From NCBI GenBank assembly GCA_016721875.1, contig JADKHG010000007.1:70442-134441 (forward strand): a stretch of 64,000 nucleotides of DNA, written 5' to 3'. Shown here piece after piece: positions 52,501-60,664 of the stretch; the stretch's first letter is position 1, and each line of letters opens with the position of its first letter. Made by a program: the position numbers and the translations under genes. Under the pieces are notes generated by a model. It saw only the letters and a list, made by a program, of their open reading frames with translations, had not been told where the DNA came from and did not search any database. This stretch comes from Sphingomonadales bacterium. GTDB lineage: Bacteria > Pseudomonadota > Alphaproteobacteria > Sphingomonadales > Sphingomonadaceae.

Positions 52501-53724
52501 ATGGCAGTTGATTGGTTGGCGGATGTCCGCATTTATGATGCCGATGCCGATGAAGGCGTCGTCGATAAAATCGTCAAATATTGCGGCATCGCGCTGCAAA
52601 GCCGTGATGGCCAGCTTGTCGCAATGTCCGACAAGAAAGAGCGTGAAACCGTTCGCGAAAATTATCTGAAAAAGAAATTGGGCCTGACCCATAGCGATGC
52701 CGAACTTGATGAAGCCGTGCTTTCGGTCGGCGAAATCATGAAGGCGGATCGCACCAAGAACCGCGTCACTGTCTATTATCTGCTCGCCCGCCATTTCGGC
52801 GCGCTCAACATTTTCGGCGGTGTTGCTGGCGTTGCCGGAGCCGCTGCTGCGGTTGCGGGTGCCTTGAGTGGTGATGACGAAAATAAGGATGCCGGTTCGG
52901 CTGCTCCGCTTGCCGCCGCCGCCGGATTGGCGGGAGCAGGTGTTGCTGCCGTTACCGGTGCCGCCGCAAAGGCTGGTGATGCTGTCACTGGTGCGGTTTC
53001 GGGTGCTGCGCATGTAGCATCCGATGTTGCGTCGGGTGCGGTTGATGCGGTCTCTGGCGCTGCGAGTGCCGCCACTGGCGCGGTTACCGGTGCAGCCGGC
53101 GCAGTCGCCGATGCCGCTTCGGCACCGCTTGCTGCCGTGCGTTCGGGCTTTGACGGTGACGACAATGGCGGCGGCGTCTGGGGCTGGCTGAAATGGCTGT
53201 TGCTAGCGCTGGTGCTGCTGGCTCTGTTGTTCTTCCTGCTACGCAGCTGCTCGGGCGACGAAGCGCAAACCACTGGCGATGCCACCACCACAGAGGCTGT
53301 GGGCGGCGAAACCGCTGACGCCAATGCCGATGCAGCGGCGGGTGAAGCCGATGCGGCCGCCGCTGCTGTACCGGAAGGTGCGGGCGTGGTTGCCAGCGAT
53401 GTCGATGGCAAGCCCAAGCTGACTGTCTATTTCGACAGCGGCAAATCGGCTGTGACCAATGATCTGACGGCGGCTGCGGCCAATGTGAAGGCTTATGTCG
53501 ACAAGAACCCGACCGCGAAGCTGGCGGTTTCGGGCTATAATGACCCGACCGGCAATGCTGAAATCAACGCGCGTCTCTCGAAAGAACGGGCGCAGGGCGT
53601 TGCCAAGGCAATCGAAGCGGCTGGTGTTCCTGCAGCGTCGATCGAGTTGGTGAAGCCTGAAGCATCCACCGACGCGACCGTTGACAAGGCTGCGGCTCGC
53701 CGGGTTGAAGTGACCGTCAAATAA
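52501..53724 (+). CDS. DUF2853 - membrane helix - OmpA-like fusion protein
   Basis: 407 residues from ATG 52501 (site AAGGTAGGG). Residues 1-100 are a DUF2853 domain (MAVDWLADVRIYDADADEGVVDKIVKYCGIALQSRDGQLVAMSDKKERETVRENYLKKKLGL). A low-complexity A/G/V segment follows (about 105-215) with repeated AVTGAA/SGAA units. Then one strong membrane helix WLKWLLLALVLLALLFFLL near 230. The C-terminus is an OmpA peptidoglycan-binding domain (KLTVYFDSGKSAVTNDLTAAAANVKAYVDKNP, NARLSKERAQGVAKAIEAAGV, KAAARRVEVTV) with the usual D and R. It likely faces the periplasm and ties a cytoplasmic DUF2853 domain to the wall (inference). Confidence 0.85.
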   Translation: MAVDWLADVRIYDADADEGVVDKIVKYCGIALQSRDGQLVAMSDKKERETVRENYLKKKLGLTHSDAELDEAVLSVGEIMKADRTKNRVTVYYLLARHFGALNIFGGVAGVAGAAAAVAGALSGDDENKDAGSAAPLAAAAGLAGAGVAAVTGAAAKAGDAVTGAVSGAAHVASDVASGAVDAVSGAASAATGAVTGAAGAVADAASAPLAAVRSGFDGDDNGGGVWGWLKWLLLALVLLALLFFLLRSCSGDEAQTTGDATTTEAVGGETADANADAAAGEADAAAAAVPEGAGVVASDVDGKPKLTVYFDSGKSAVTNDLTAAAANVKAYVDKNPTAKLAVSGYNDPTGNAEINARLSKERAQGVAKAIEAAGVPAASIELVKPEASTDATVDKAAARRVEVTVK

Positions 53725-53744
53725 ACGGAATCCTTCGGAAAAGA

Positions 53745-53778
53745 ATAAGGGGCGGGGCTTCGGCTGCCGCCCCTTTTC
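53745..53778. terminator. Terminator after the DUF2853-OmpA gene
   Basis: GGGGCGG (53749-53755), loop, CCGCCCC (53767-53773) and T4. It precedes the DUF3592 gene. Confidence 0.85.
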
Positions 53779-53807
53779 TTTGCCGGATTTACAGCTAACA
53801 TCGGATC

Positions 53808-54167
53808 ATGACCTGGCTGTTCCCCTTGTTGCTGTTTGTCGCCGCATTTGTCGGCATTGCGATCTGGCGTGGCAGGCAGTTTGGCGAACTGGCGCGGCGA
53901 GGCATTCCGGTGACGGGACGGGTGGTTCGCAAGTTCCGCTCTGGCGTGGCGGGCGGGGCAGGCTCTCGCGGCAGGCGAATTGCCTTCACTTATACAGGCC
54001 CCGATGGCCAGTCCTATCGGCGCGCCGCTACGGTCAGCATAGGCAAATGGGCAGAGTTTGAGGAAGGCAGCGCAATCGATCTGGTCTGCCTGCCCGACGA
54101 TCCGGGCGTCAGTGCGCCATCTTGGCTGGTGGAGCTCGCACGCGAGGCGTTGGCAAAGCGCAAATAG
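53808..54167 (+). CDS. DUF3592-like membrane protein
   Basis: 119 residues. N-terminal membrane helix WLFPLLLFVAAFVGIAIW, then RGRQFGELARRGIPVTGRVVRKFRSG and a beta-rich part with RRIAFTYTGPDGQSYRRAATVSIGKWAEFEEGSAIDLVCLPDDPGVSAPSWLVELAREAL: the pattern of DUF3592 (VxGxVxx...F.Y...G..Y......V......G..v.V.Y.P..P..S). Function unknown. It precedes nadC by 18 bp and may be cotranscribed with it. Confidence 0.7.
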   Translation: MTWLFPLLLFVAAFVGIAIWRGRQFGELARRGIPVTGRVVRKFRSGVAGGAGSRGRRIAFTYTGPDGQSYRRAATVSIGKWAEFEEGSAIDLVCLPDDPGVSAPSWLVELAREALAKRK

Positions 54168-54185
54168 GGGAATAGGGCAAAGCGC

Positions 54186-55040
54186 ATGACGAACAGTTTT
54201 GAACTCGCCGGTTTCGACCTCGACGCCTTCGTCCGATCGACCTTGGCCGAAGATCTGGGTCCAACCGGGCGCGATGTAACCTCTGAAAGCGTGATTCCTG
54301 CGGACATGCGCTTTTCGGGCGTGATGGACAGCCGCGATGATATTGTCGTGGCTGGCCTGCCCATCGCGATGGCTTTCTTCCGACATCTCGATCCACAAAT
54401 GGAAATCCGCCTGCTGGCGACCGAGGGGCATGGGGTTCCGGCGGGGGCCGACCTGATGCGGCTCGACGGCAATGCACGTGCGATGCTGACAGCGGAGCGT
54501 TCCGCGCTCAACACGGTGCAACATCTGTCGGGCATCGCCACCATGACCCGCCGCTATGTGAAGGCAATTGCGGGCACGGGCTGCACTCTGTTGGATACGC
54601 GCAAAACCATTCCCGGGCTTCGTGTACTGGAGAAATATGCGACCCGCATGGGCGGCGCGACCAACCACCGCATGGGTCTTTGGGATGCGGCGATGATCAA
54701 GGACAATCATGTCGCGGTCGCAGGCGGTGTGGGCGAGGCCGTTGCCCGTGCAAAGGCGCATGGTGTCGAACGCATCATTCTTGAGGTTGACCGGATCGAA
54801 CAGATTGAACCCGGATTGGCGGCTGGGGCCAACCATTTGCTGCTCGACAATATGGATGCCGATATGCTGCGTGAAGCCGTGGGCATCGTTGCGGGCCGCG
54901 TCCCAACCGAGGCGAGCGGTGGTGTTACGCTCGAAACCATTCGCGCAAAGGCCGAAACCGGGGTCACCTTCATTTCGGTTGGGCGCCTGACGCAAAGTGC
55001 GCCTGCAGCCGACATCGGCCTTGATTTTGATGTCGCTTAA
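54186..55040 (+). CDS. nadC: Nicotinate-nucleotide pyrophosphorylase (carboxylating)
   Basis: 284 residues. EDLGPTGRDVTSESVIPADMRF, GNARAMLTAERSALNTVQHLSGIATMTRRYVKAIAGTGCTLLDTRKTIPGLRVLEKYATRMGGATNHRMGLWDAAMIKDNHVAVAGG, and EVDRIEQIEPGLAAGANHLLLDNM with ASGGVTLETIRAKAETGVTFISVG at the end. It converts quinolinate and PRPP to nicotinate mononucleotide with CO2 release. It overlaps the RNase T2 gene by 11 bp. Confidence 0.97.
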   Translation: MTNSFELAGFDLDAFVRSTLAEDLGPTGRDVTSESVIPADMRFSGVMDSRDDIVVAGLPIAMAFFRHLDPQMEIRLLATEGHGVPAGADLMRLDGNARAMLTAERSALNTVQHLSGIATMTRRYVKAIAGTGCTLLDTRKTIPGLRVLEKYATRMGGATNHRMGLWDAAMIKDNHVAVAGGVGEAVARAKAHGVERIILEVDRIEQIEPGLAAGANHLLLDNMDADMLREAVGIVAGRVPTEASGGVTLETIRAKAETGVTFISVGRLTQSAPAADIGLDFDVA

Positions 55041-55770
55041 ATCCATCTGGATATTGCCGATCGCGGCTTTGCTGGCGACCTCCACAGCGCCGCAGCCCGC
55101 AACCGGTCAAGCATGGCAGTGCAAGGCACCCGCCAATCTCTCACGACCCGTTCCCGAAATTGCCAAGCCCAATGAGGTGCGCCGCACGCCTGTCGCGGGC
55201 TATATGCTCGCGCTCAGTTGGAGTCGCGAGCAATGTCGCGGGCGTGAGCGTGATCCCGAAATGGCCATCCAATGCAATGGCAATATCGGCGATTTCGGTT
55301 TTGTGCTGCATGGCCTTTGGCCAGAAGCAGCGGGCCCGGATTATCCGCAATGGTGCAGGAAAGCGTCGGTGCTGTCGCGAAAAATTGTGGCCGATAACAT
55401 CTGCATGACCCCGTCGGTACAATTGCTCCAGCACGAATGGGCGAAGCATGGCACCTGCATGGCGCGGAAACCCGAAACCTATTTCGGCGCCGCAAAACTG
55501 CTGTTTCAGGCGCTGACCTTTCCCGACATGCACCGTCTTTCGCGGCAAGGTGAAAAGGATGGTTTGGTGACGGCAAAGGTGCTGGCGGATGCCTTTGCCG
55601 ACAATAATGACGGCCTGCCCGCCAACGCGATCCGCGTCCAGACCAACCGCAAGGGCTGGCTGGAGGAAGTGCGCATCTGCCTAGATCGCAAATTCAAGCC
55701 CGAAGCCTGCCCGGCCTTTGCCAAAGGTGCTCCGGAAAAGGCACAGATCAAAATCTGGCGGGGTGGCTAA
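55030..55770 (+). CDS. Ribonuclease T2-family protein
   Basis: 246 residues from ATG 55030, overlapping nadC. Signal peptide SIWILPIAALLATSTA. Catalytic segments CAS I FGFVLHGLWPEAAGPDYP and CAS II QHEWAKHGTCMARKP give the two histidines and the E. Cysteines at AWQCKAP, REQCRGRERD, IQCNGN and ICMTP could pair as in the family. T2 enzymes cleave RNA at all bases outside the cytoplasm for nucleotide scavenging. Convergent with the DUF4112 gene. Confidence 0.93.
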   Translation: MSLKSIWILPIAALLATSTAPQPATGQAWQCKAPANLSRPVPEIAKPNEVRRTPVAGYMLALSWSREQCRGRERDPEMAIQCNGNIGDFGFVLHGLWPEAAGPDYPQWCRKASVLSRKIVADNICMTPSVQLLQHEWAKHGTCMARKPETYFGAAKLLFQALTFPDMHRLSRQGEKDGLVTAKVLADAFADNNDGLPANAIRVQTNRKGWLEEVRICLDRKFKPEACPAFAKGAPEKAQIKIWRGG

Positions 55771-56189
55771 GCGTCGATCACACGCGTTCCCGGATGATGC
55801 TTGTCGAGATGTTTCTTGATGATCCGCAAATTCTTGCTGTTCGACCGCCAGATAAAGTCAAAGGCGTCGCCCGCAATCGGGATAGCCCCCAACACTGTGT
55901 CGATCCCGACATTGGCCGCCATCCGGATCAGATGCCATTTTGACATGCCCAGATTGCGCGCTTCCCAAACCATATAGGCCCCCATCGCCGCGGTCACGAC
56001 ATCGCCGAGCACCGGCACCAAACCGATGACTGAATCGAGTCCAAAGGGGATTTTGGTTCCGGGAATATGGAAGCTGCGCTCAAGCAATTGCTCCATCGCT
56101 TCAACGCGTTGGCGCACCGAATGCGGGTCCTTACCCATTCCGGGCAAAGATTTGGCAATCTGGTCGAACTGGTCTTGTGAAACAGGCAT
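55767..56189 (-). CDS. DUF4112-like membrane-associated protein
   Basis: 140 residues from the ATG at 56189 (upstream frame extensions lack support). VEAMEQLLERSFHIPGTKIPFGLDSVIGLVPVLGDVVTAAMGAYMVWEARNLGMSKWHLIRMAANVGIDTVLGAIPIAGDAFDFIWRSNSKNLRIIKKHLDKHHPG is the DUF4112 pattern: G-LDxVIGLVPVxGD and GAxPxxGDxFDxxWrxNxRN with hydrophobic helices. Function unknown. It overlaps the RNase T2 end by 4 bp, tail to tail. Confidence 0.85.
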   Translation of the reverse strand: MPVSQDQFDQIAKSLPGMGKDPHSVRQRVEAMEQLLERSFHIPGTKIPFGLDSVIGLVPVLGDVVTAAMGAYMVWEARNLGMSKWHLIRMAANVGIDTVLGAIPIAGDAFDFIWRSNSKNLRIIKKHLDKHHPGTRVIDA

Positions 56190-56208
56190 TGCGACCCTCC
56201 TTCCCCTC

Positions 56209-57651
56209 TTATTTCGTGTTCCGACCCAGATATTGCAAGGGATGGAAGCCACGTGGGTTCGGTGCGAAGCCTTGCAGACCCTGTTTGGGCAACGACCAGC
56301 GCAGCGGATTGGCGATTGGAATGAAATTGCGCAGCTGCTGCAACTCGGCCTCGGCTTCGCCCAATTTTTCTTTGCGGACTTCGCGATCGGGCGCCATTCT
56401 GGCTTCTTGTGCCAAGGCGTCGGCCTTTGCGCTGCAAATGCGGGTAGCGCGGCAGGAAAGCCGCCCAAGATACCAGGATGGGCTCGACAGATCAGCGACT
56501 TCATCAACCAGGCGGAAATCCGCTGGTTGGGTATAGGTGACGCGCTCGATGGAAAGGCCAATGGCGGCAAAATCGCTTCGCAGCCGCGCGAACAATATCC
56601 GGCTGCCGGTTCCGCGCGGCATGGCAATGCGCAACGGGCGCACAGCGCCATTGTTGGCTTGCCAGCGCAGGACGCTGTTGCGTGCGGCCTCCTTGCGGGC
56701 ACGCATATTGTCGCGCGTCCATTCAGGCCTCGGGGTAGGCGCTCGGTTGGTCATAGCCTCCGGCACCAGTGTCAGCGCCTCTCGCCACGAGGCAATGCTG
56801 AACGACGACAACATGCGTGGCCGATCAATCGCCATCGCAATCGCTTCGCGATTCTCGGCATTTGATAGAAATGGCCCGGCATCGACCACGAGCAAACCGA
56901 ACAGTCCGGGGACGGGATCAAAAACCGCTGCCTCATTGCCTTCGGTCGCGGCAAGCAAGGGCAAATGTTCAAACCGGCCACCCAGCAAAAGGTCGTTCTC
57001 TCCCGCCATAAAGCGGGCGAGCGCCATTGACGGGCTGCGATTGTCGATTGCAACCTGCGCCTCGGCTTCGCTGATCGTTTCACCGGCCTCATCGGTGCGC
57101 AAATGCATTTCCAGACCGCTAGGCAATTTGCGTCCGCGCATTGGGCCCGATCCGCTGCCGCGCCGCAACAGACCGAATTCGGGTTGGGCAAGCAATTCGA
57201 GAAGATTGGGCATCGGTGCCTTCAGCCTGATCTCGACGACCTTGCCGGTCATCGAAACCGCGCGATCGACAACGGCGATTTCTTCGCCAAAGCGGCTTTG
57301 ACGAAGCGCCGCGATACGCTCGTTTAACGCAGATGCGACGTCGGATGAGCTGACCTCGCGGCCATCGTTCCAGCGCGTCTTCTTCAGACGGAAAATATAA
57401 CTCAGCCCATCTTCGGTTACGATCCACCGCGCCGAAAGCGCTGGACTCACACGCCCCTTGTCATCGAAGGCAACCAGCCCTTGGGCACTTGCTTCGCGGA
57501 CATAGGCTGAAGCCGGGCTGAGCGGTGCCCTGACAACCGAAATTGCGCGGGGTGTGTCTTCGAAGACATCGACGCGCAATTTTGCATTGTCGATCCCCGC
57601 TCCACAGGCAGCGAGCAGAAAAGGTGCAAGCAAGAGAATGGCGCGATTCAT
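56209..57651 (-). CDS. Substrate-binding lipoprotein, ABC peptide/nickel type (divergent)
   Basis: 480 residues. Lipobox APFLLAACGAG. SBP_bac_5-like domain: LVAFDDKGRVSPALSARWIVTEDGLSYIFRLKKTRWNDGREVSSSDVASALNERIAAL, the typical WxxsedGxxYxFxLRxxxxWxDGxxvtaxDv signature. Further downstream it is less conserved. It is translationally coupled (4-bp overlap) to a second binding protein, 57648-59195, and no permease or ATPase gene is nearby. It may be a paralogue with a changed role, for example in peptidoglycan-peptide recycling or sensing (inference). Confidence 0.78.
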   Translation of the reverse strand: MNRAILLLAPFLLAACGAGIDNAKLRVDVFEDTPRAISVVRAPLSPASAYVREASAQGLVAFDDKGRVSPALSARWIVTEDGLSYIFRLKKTRWNDGREVSSSDVASALNERIAALRQSRFGEEIAVVDRAVSMTGKVVEIRLKAPMPNLLELLAQPEFGLLRRGSGSGPMRGRKLPSGLEMHLRTDEAGETISEAEAQVAIDNRSPSMALARFMAGENDLLLGGRFEHLPLLAATEGNEAAVFDPVPGLFGLLVVDAGPFLSNAENREAIAMAIDRPRMLSSFSIASWREALTLVPEAMTNRAPTPRPEWTRDNMRARKEAARNSVLRWQANNGAVRPLRIAMPRGTGSRILFARLRSDFAAIGLSIERVTYTQPADFRLVDEVADLSSPSWYLGRLSCRATRICSAKADALAQEARMAPDREVRKEKLGEAEAELQQLRNFIPIANPLRWSLPKQGLQGFAPNPRGFHPLQYLGRNTK

Positions 57652-59195
57652 CGGGCGGTTATAGCCAAAGTGCGGCTGGGATGCACATGCGCAACATTGT
57701 CTTTCCAGCCCGCCACACGCGGACCAACAAGCGAGCGTGAACTGTAGAAATAGAGCGGTACGATCGGCATATCGGCGATCAGCATGGCTTCAGCCTTGCG
57801 CATCAGCGCGCTGCGCTTTGCCGGGTCCGCCTCGGCGAGTGCGGTATCAAGCGCCTTGTCAAAGGCGGGATTGGCATAGCCCGAATAATTCTGCACGCCA
57901 GCGTTGCTCCTATGCACCGCCAGAAAATTTTCGGGCGCGGCAATGTCGGCGATCCAGCCTGAGCGGGCAAATTGGAAATCGGCACGTTTCAGGCTATCGA
58001 AATGCAGGCTGGCTTCGCTGTTGAGCAATTTTGCCTCGACGCCCAGTTCGCGCCACATTGTCGCCATTGCGACCGCGGCACGGCGATGTTCGGTCGAACT
58101 GTTGAAGCGGATTTCAAAACGCAACGGCTTGTCCGGGCCATAGCCTGCCTGACGTAACAGGGATGCAGCCTGCTTCATTTGTTTGCCTCTGGTCCACCCG
58201 GCCCATTCGGCACGATAGCTGGTGCCGCCATCAAGCCCGGGTGGAAGCAATCCCCAGGCTGGCAAATTACCGGCATCGACCATTTTGGTTGCCATCCACT
58301 GTCTATCAATCGCCATCGACAGCGCATGGCGAACCCGCGCGTCGTCAAAGGGCGGCTTGCGGGTGTTGAAGGCGAAGTAATAGGTGCCCAGATAAGGGTG
58401 GTTGCGGACAATATCGGGGTGGTTGGCTTTCAGCCAATGGTGCCGCGATGGCGTATATTCGCTGCCAATATCCGCTCCTCCGGCGAGCACCAGCCGCATG
58501 GCAGAATTCAGATTGTCCATCGGCAACCATGTCACTTGCCGGACCGCAGGCGTGCCGCCATGCCATTTTGGGTTGGCTTTGAGCTGCAACCGCTGGGCGA
58601 GCCTCCATTCGGCCAGATAATAGGCGCCGCTCGTCACCAGCGGCCGGTCCGAGGTCCATTTGTCACCGGCGGCGTCAATCCGGTGGAAAGGCAAAGCCGC
58701 CATTGCCGGATGCGCAAGCAGTGCGGGCAATTGCGGAAAGGGGTTTTTAAGCCGGATCAGAACAGTGCGCGCATCGGCGGCATCGACGCTTTCGATAATT
58801 CCGAACAGCGAGCCATGCGGCGATCCGCTTTTTTCATCCTTTATACGGGCAAATGCACGCGCGAAAACCGAGGCTTCGACGGGATGACCGTCCGAAAATT
58901 GCAGACCGGACCGCAATTGAAACCGCCATTGTCGGCCATCGTTCGATATGTCCCATTTGTCGGCCAGGCCCGGCTCGGCCATGCCATTGGCATCAAAACG
59001 CGTCAGGCCTTCAAACAGGTCGGAGGCGATGCGGGTTGAGGCGAGATCGGAGACTATCTGCGGATCAAGTCCCCGCGAATCTGCTTCTGACAGCCGGATC
59101 AATGTATCGCGGTCGCGGCCATTCTCAGCGCTGTTGGGCGAACAGGCCATCAGCAGGAAAATCAAGATGCAGGCCAGCGAGCGGAACATTGTCAC
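57648..59195 (-). CDS. Peptide ABC transporter substrate-binding lipoprotein, OppA type
   Basis: 515 residues. Lipobox LIFLLMACSPN. SBP_bac_5 signature DLASTRIASDLFEGLTRFDANGMAEPGLADKWDISNDGRQWRFQLRSGLQFSDGHPVEASVFARAFARI, AYYLAEWRLAQRLQLKANPKWHGGTPAVRQVTWLPM and YYFAFNTRKPPFDDARVRHALSMAIDRQWM, ending with MLIADMPIVPLYFYSSRSLV. The family binds oligopeptides in the periplasm. No oppBCDF genes accompany it. It pairs with the divergent binding protein downstream. Confidence 0.88.
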   Translation of the reverse strand: MTMFRSLACILIFLLMACSPNSAENGRDRDTLIRLSEADSRGLDPQIVSDLASTRIASDLFEGLTRFDANGMAEPGLADKWDISNDGRQWRFQLRSGLQFSDGHPVEASVFARAFARIKDEKSGSPHGSLFGIIESVDAADARTVLIRLKNPFPQLPALLAHPAMAALPFHRIDAAGDKWTSDRPLVTSGAYYLAEWRLAQRLQLKANPKWHGGTPAVRQVTWLPMDNLNSAMRLVLAGGADIGSEYTPSRHHWLKANHPDIVRNHPYLGTYYFAFNTRKPPFDDARVRHALSMAIDRQWMATKMVDAGNLPAWGLLPPGLDGGTSYRAEWAGWTRGKQMKQAASLLRQAGYGPDKPLRFEIRFNSSTEHRRAAVAMATMWRELGVEAKLLNSEASLHFDSLKRADFQFARSGWIADIAAPENFLAVHRSNAGVQNYSGYANPAFDKALDTALAEADPAKRSALMRKAEAMLIADMPIVPLYFYSSRSLVGPRVAGWKDNVAHVHPSRTLAITAR

Positions 59196-59260
59196 ACGCT
59201 AGCCCAGATCAGGGGCGCAACAAAGAGGGAAGCGGCGATTAAGGTTCAACAAGCAGATTT

Positions 59261-59316
59261 TGGTGCGGACGGCGGGACTTGAACCCGCATGCCCAAAGGG
59301 CGACAGATTTTAAGTC
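59261..59316 (-). repeat. 3' fragment of tRNA-Leu(UAA): left attachment junction of a second element
   Basis: The complement carries the 3' half of a tRNA-Leu: anticodon loop CTTAAAA with 3' stem TCTGT, variable arm CGCCCTTTGGGCATG, T-arm GCGGGTTCAAGTCCCGC, acceptor strand CGTCCGC, discriminator A, CCA. Upstream of the anticodon the stem should begin ACAGA but reads AAGGGA, and no D-arm follows, so the 5' half is missing. This is what remains of an attachment site after integration at a tRNA-Leu(UAA) gene; the intact gene should lie right of the window. Confidence 0.75.
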
Positions 59317-59560
59317 CCTTACACTCTGAAATATCGCATTGAGAAATAACGATAAATCAGGCCTTTGAAAATGACTGTGTAAGAGAGTGTGTAAAAATCG
59401 ACGTGATTTTCGCACAAATCGCTCGCGACCGCTGACAGCGTAGCACCCAGAAATGCGCGGCTCAATATGCTTGATAAACGTCTACAAGCTGCCCCTGTTT
59501 GGGCGGGGTTCCGGGGCTTGGGCGGAATGGGAAAACCGCGCGGTTAGCGCGGCTTCCCCG
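59317..59560. other. Element left-end spacer
   Basis: About 240 bases with no gene, with an AT-rich section near 59330-59400 (ATATCGCATT, GTGTAAGAGAGTGTGTAA repeat-like). It adjoins the tRNA-Leu fragment and may contain integrase arm sites. Confidence 0.4.
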
Positions 59561-59866
59561 TCAGAATAATTCGCCTTGGCGGCTTTTGGCCGCATACACA
59601 CGCCATTCGGGCTTTGTCGCCTCCTCGTTCAGCCACGCAATGATCTGCGCCACCACGTCGCCGCCGTTGGCTTCAACGGTGCCGCAGTGGTGAAAATGGG
59701 ATTTGTAGCCCGTTTCCGTGATCGGCAATGGTGCGCGAGGCGGCTGGATGCTCTCGATCTCAAGATGGGCGATTACCCCGCCCCAGCTACGCGGAACATA
59801 GGTTGCCTCGATCTCGATGCCTTCCCAATGAAAGCGATAAATCTGCGATGGGTGCATGGTCAGCAC
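59561..59866 (-). CDS. Hypothetical protein, second element
   Basis: 101 residues from GTG 59866, overlapping the ardA stop by 7 bp; ATG 59857 is an alternative. Beta-rich: YRFHWEGIEIEATYVPRSWGGVIAHLEIES, ITETGYKSHFHHCGTVEANGGDVVAQIIAWLNEEATKPEWRVY. I recognise it as a small protein typical of alphaproteobacterial plasmids and islands but not its function. Coupled to ardA. Confidence 0.65.
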   Translation of the reverse strand: MLTMHPSQIYRFHWEGIEIEATYVPRSWGGVIAHLEIESIQPPRAPLPITETGYKSHFHHCGTVEANGGDVVAQIIAWLNEEATKPEWRVYAAKSRQGELF

Positions 59867-60390
59867 CCCGCGAACACATGAACGGCGTCATGTGAGGTTT
59901 GGATGGTGAAAAGGTCGCCATTGAGTTCGCAATCCCGCGCCATCGCTTGCCAGTCGATGTAATAACGCAGGGTCTGCGGAATCGTGGTGGTTTCCTCGGT
60001 GATGTCCTGCACATATTCGGCAAGGCTCTCATATTGCCCAAGGTGGCGATCTTCGAGCGCGCCCCGCGCCTCGTCCAAATCGCCGCAAAAGTGGTCAAGC
60101 AATTCTGCACCTAGTGCGCCATGTTCTGCGATGAACGCGGCCAGTTCGGCCACGCGGTCAAAGCTGGCATATTCGCTGATACGAATAGAGGCGAAGCCCT
60201 CGTAATCGTGGATAGCCCATTCCTCGGCGTTCGGGATTGGTGACTTGGCCAGCATGTCGCGGGTCGCCCCCCACATGCTCCAAGCGTTGGTCGCCTCAAT
60301 CCATGCGCCATGCAGGATGCCGTTATTGTAGGCAGCAAGACAAGCCACATAAATGCGCGGTTGATCGGTAAGGGAGTGGTTGATGTCCAT
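59860..60390 (-). CDS. ardA: Antirestriction protein ArdA
   Basis: 176 residues. PRIYVACLAAYNNGILHGAWIEATNAWSMWGATRDMLAKSPIPNAEEWAIHDYEGF is the ArdA start (acidic DNA mimic), followed by RISEYASFDRVAELAAFIAEHGALGAELLDHFCGDLDEARGALEDRHLGQYESLAEYVQDIT. The protein is strongly acidic as expected for a B-form DNA mimic that blocks type I restriction enzymes. It occurs on conjugative and integrative elements to protect incoming DNA, which fits the tRNA-Leu junction nearby. ATG start 60390 with GGAGGG-like site upstream on the complement. Confidence 0.93.
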   Translation of the reverse strand: MDINHSLTDQPRIYVACLAAYNNGILHGAWIEATNAWSMWGATRDMLAKSPIPNAEEWAIHDYEGFASIRISEYASFDRVAELAAFIAEHGALGAELLDHFCGDLDEARGALEDRHLGQYESLAEYVQDITEETTTIPQTLRYYIDWQAMARDCELNGDLFTIQTSHDAVHVFAGC

Positions 60391-60664
60391 TTTTCTGCCC
60401 TCCTGTGGCAGCGGGTTTCAGATGCGTTTCTGAAATCCTGCCTCGTGGCGAACAGCGGGGGCAAGGAGTAAGTCCCTTCGCGGGGAACCGGCTGCACGGA
60501 GCAAAGCGTAGGAAGCTGGGCGGAAGGGACTTCGCAGCGCGCTAGGGGCAGAGCCCCAGCCTTATGCGTCAGGGATCGTCACCCGAACGGGCGGAAACCG
60601 CAACGCGGGTTCCGTCGCGCAAGCGATAGAGCGCGGCCCGCAGGGGGCGTCAAACGTAATAGAT
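60391..60664. other. Gap between ardA and the Abi gene
   Basis: About 275 bases, GC-rich, with no credible gene. Several short direct repeats of CGGAA and GGAAGGGACTT-type sequence occur. It may hold the ardA promoter and a regulatory site. Confidence 0.4.

Noticed and set aside
59261..59316. Complete tRNA-Leu gene
   Set aside because: The 5' anticodon stem does not pair with the 3' stem and there is no D-arm or 5' acceptor strand.
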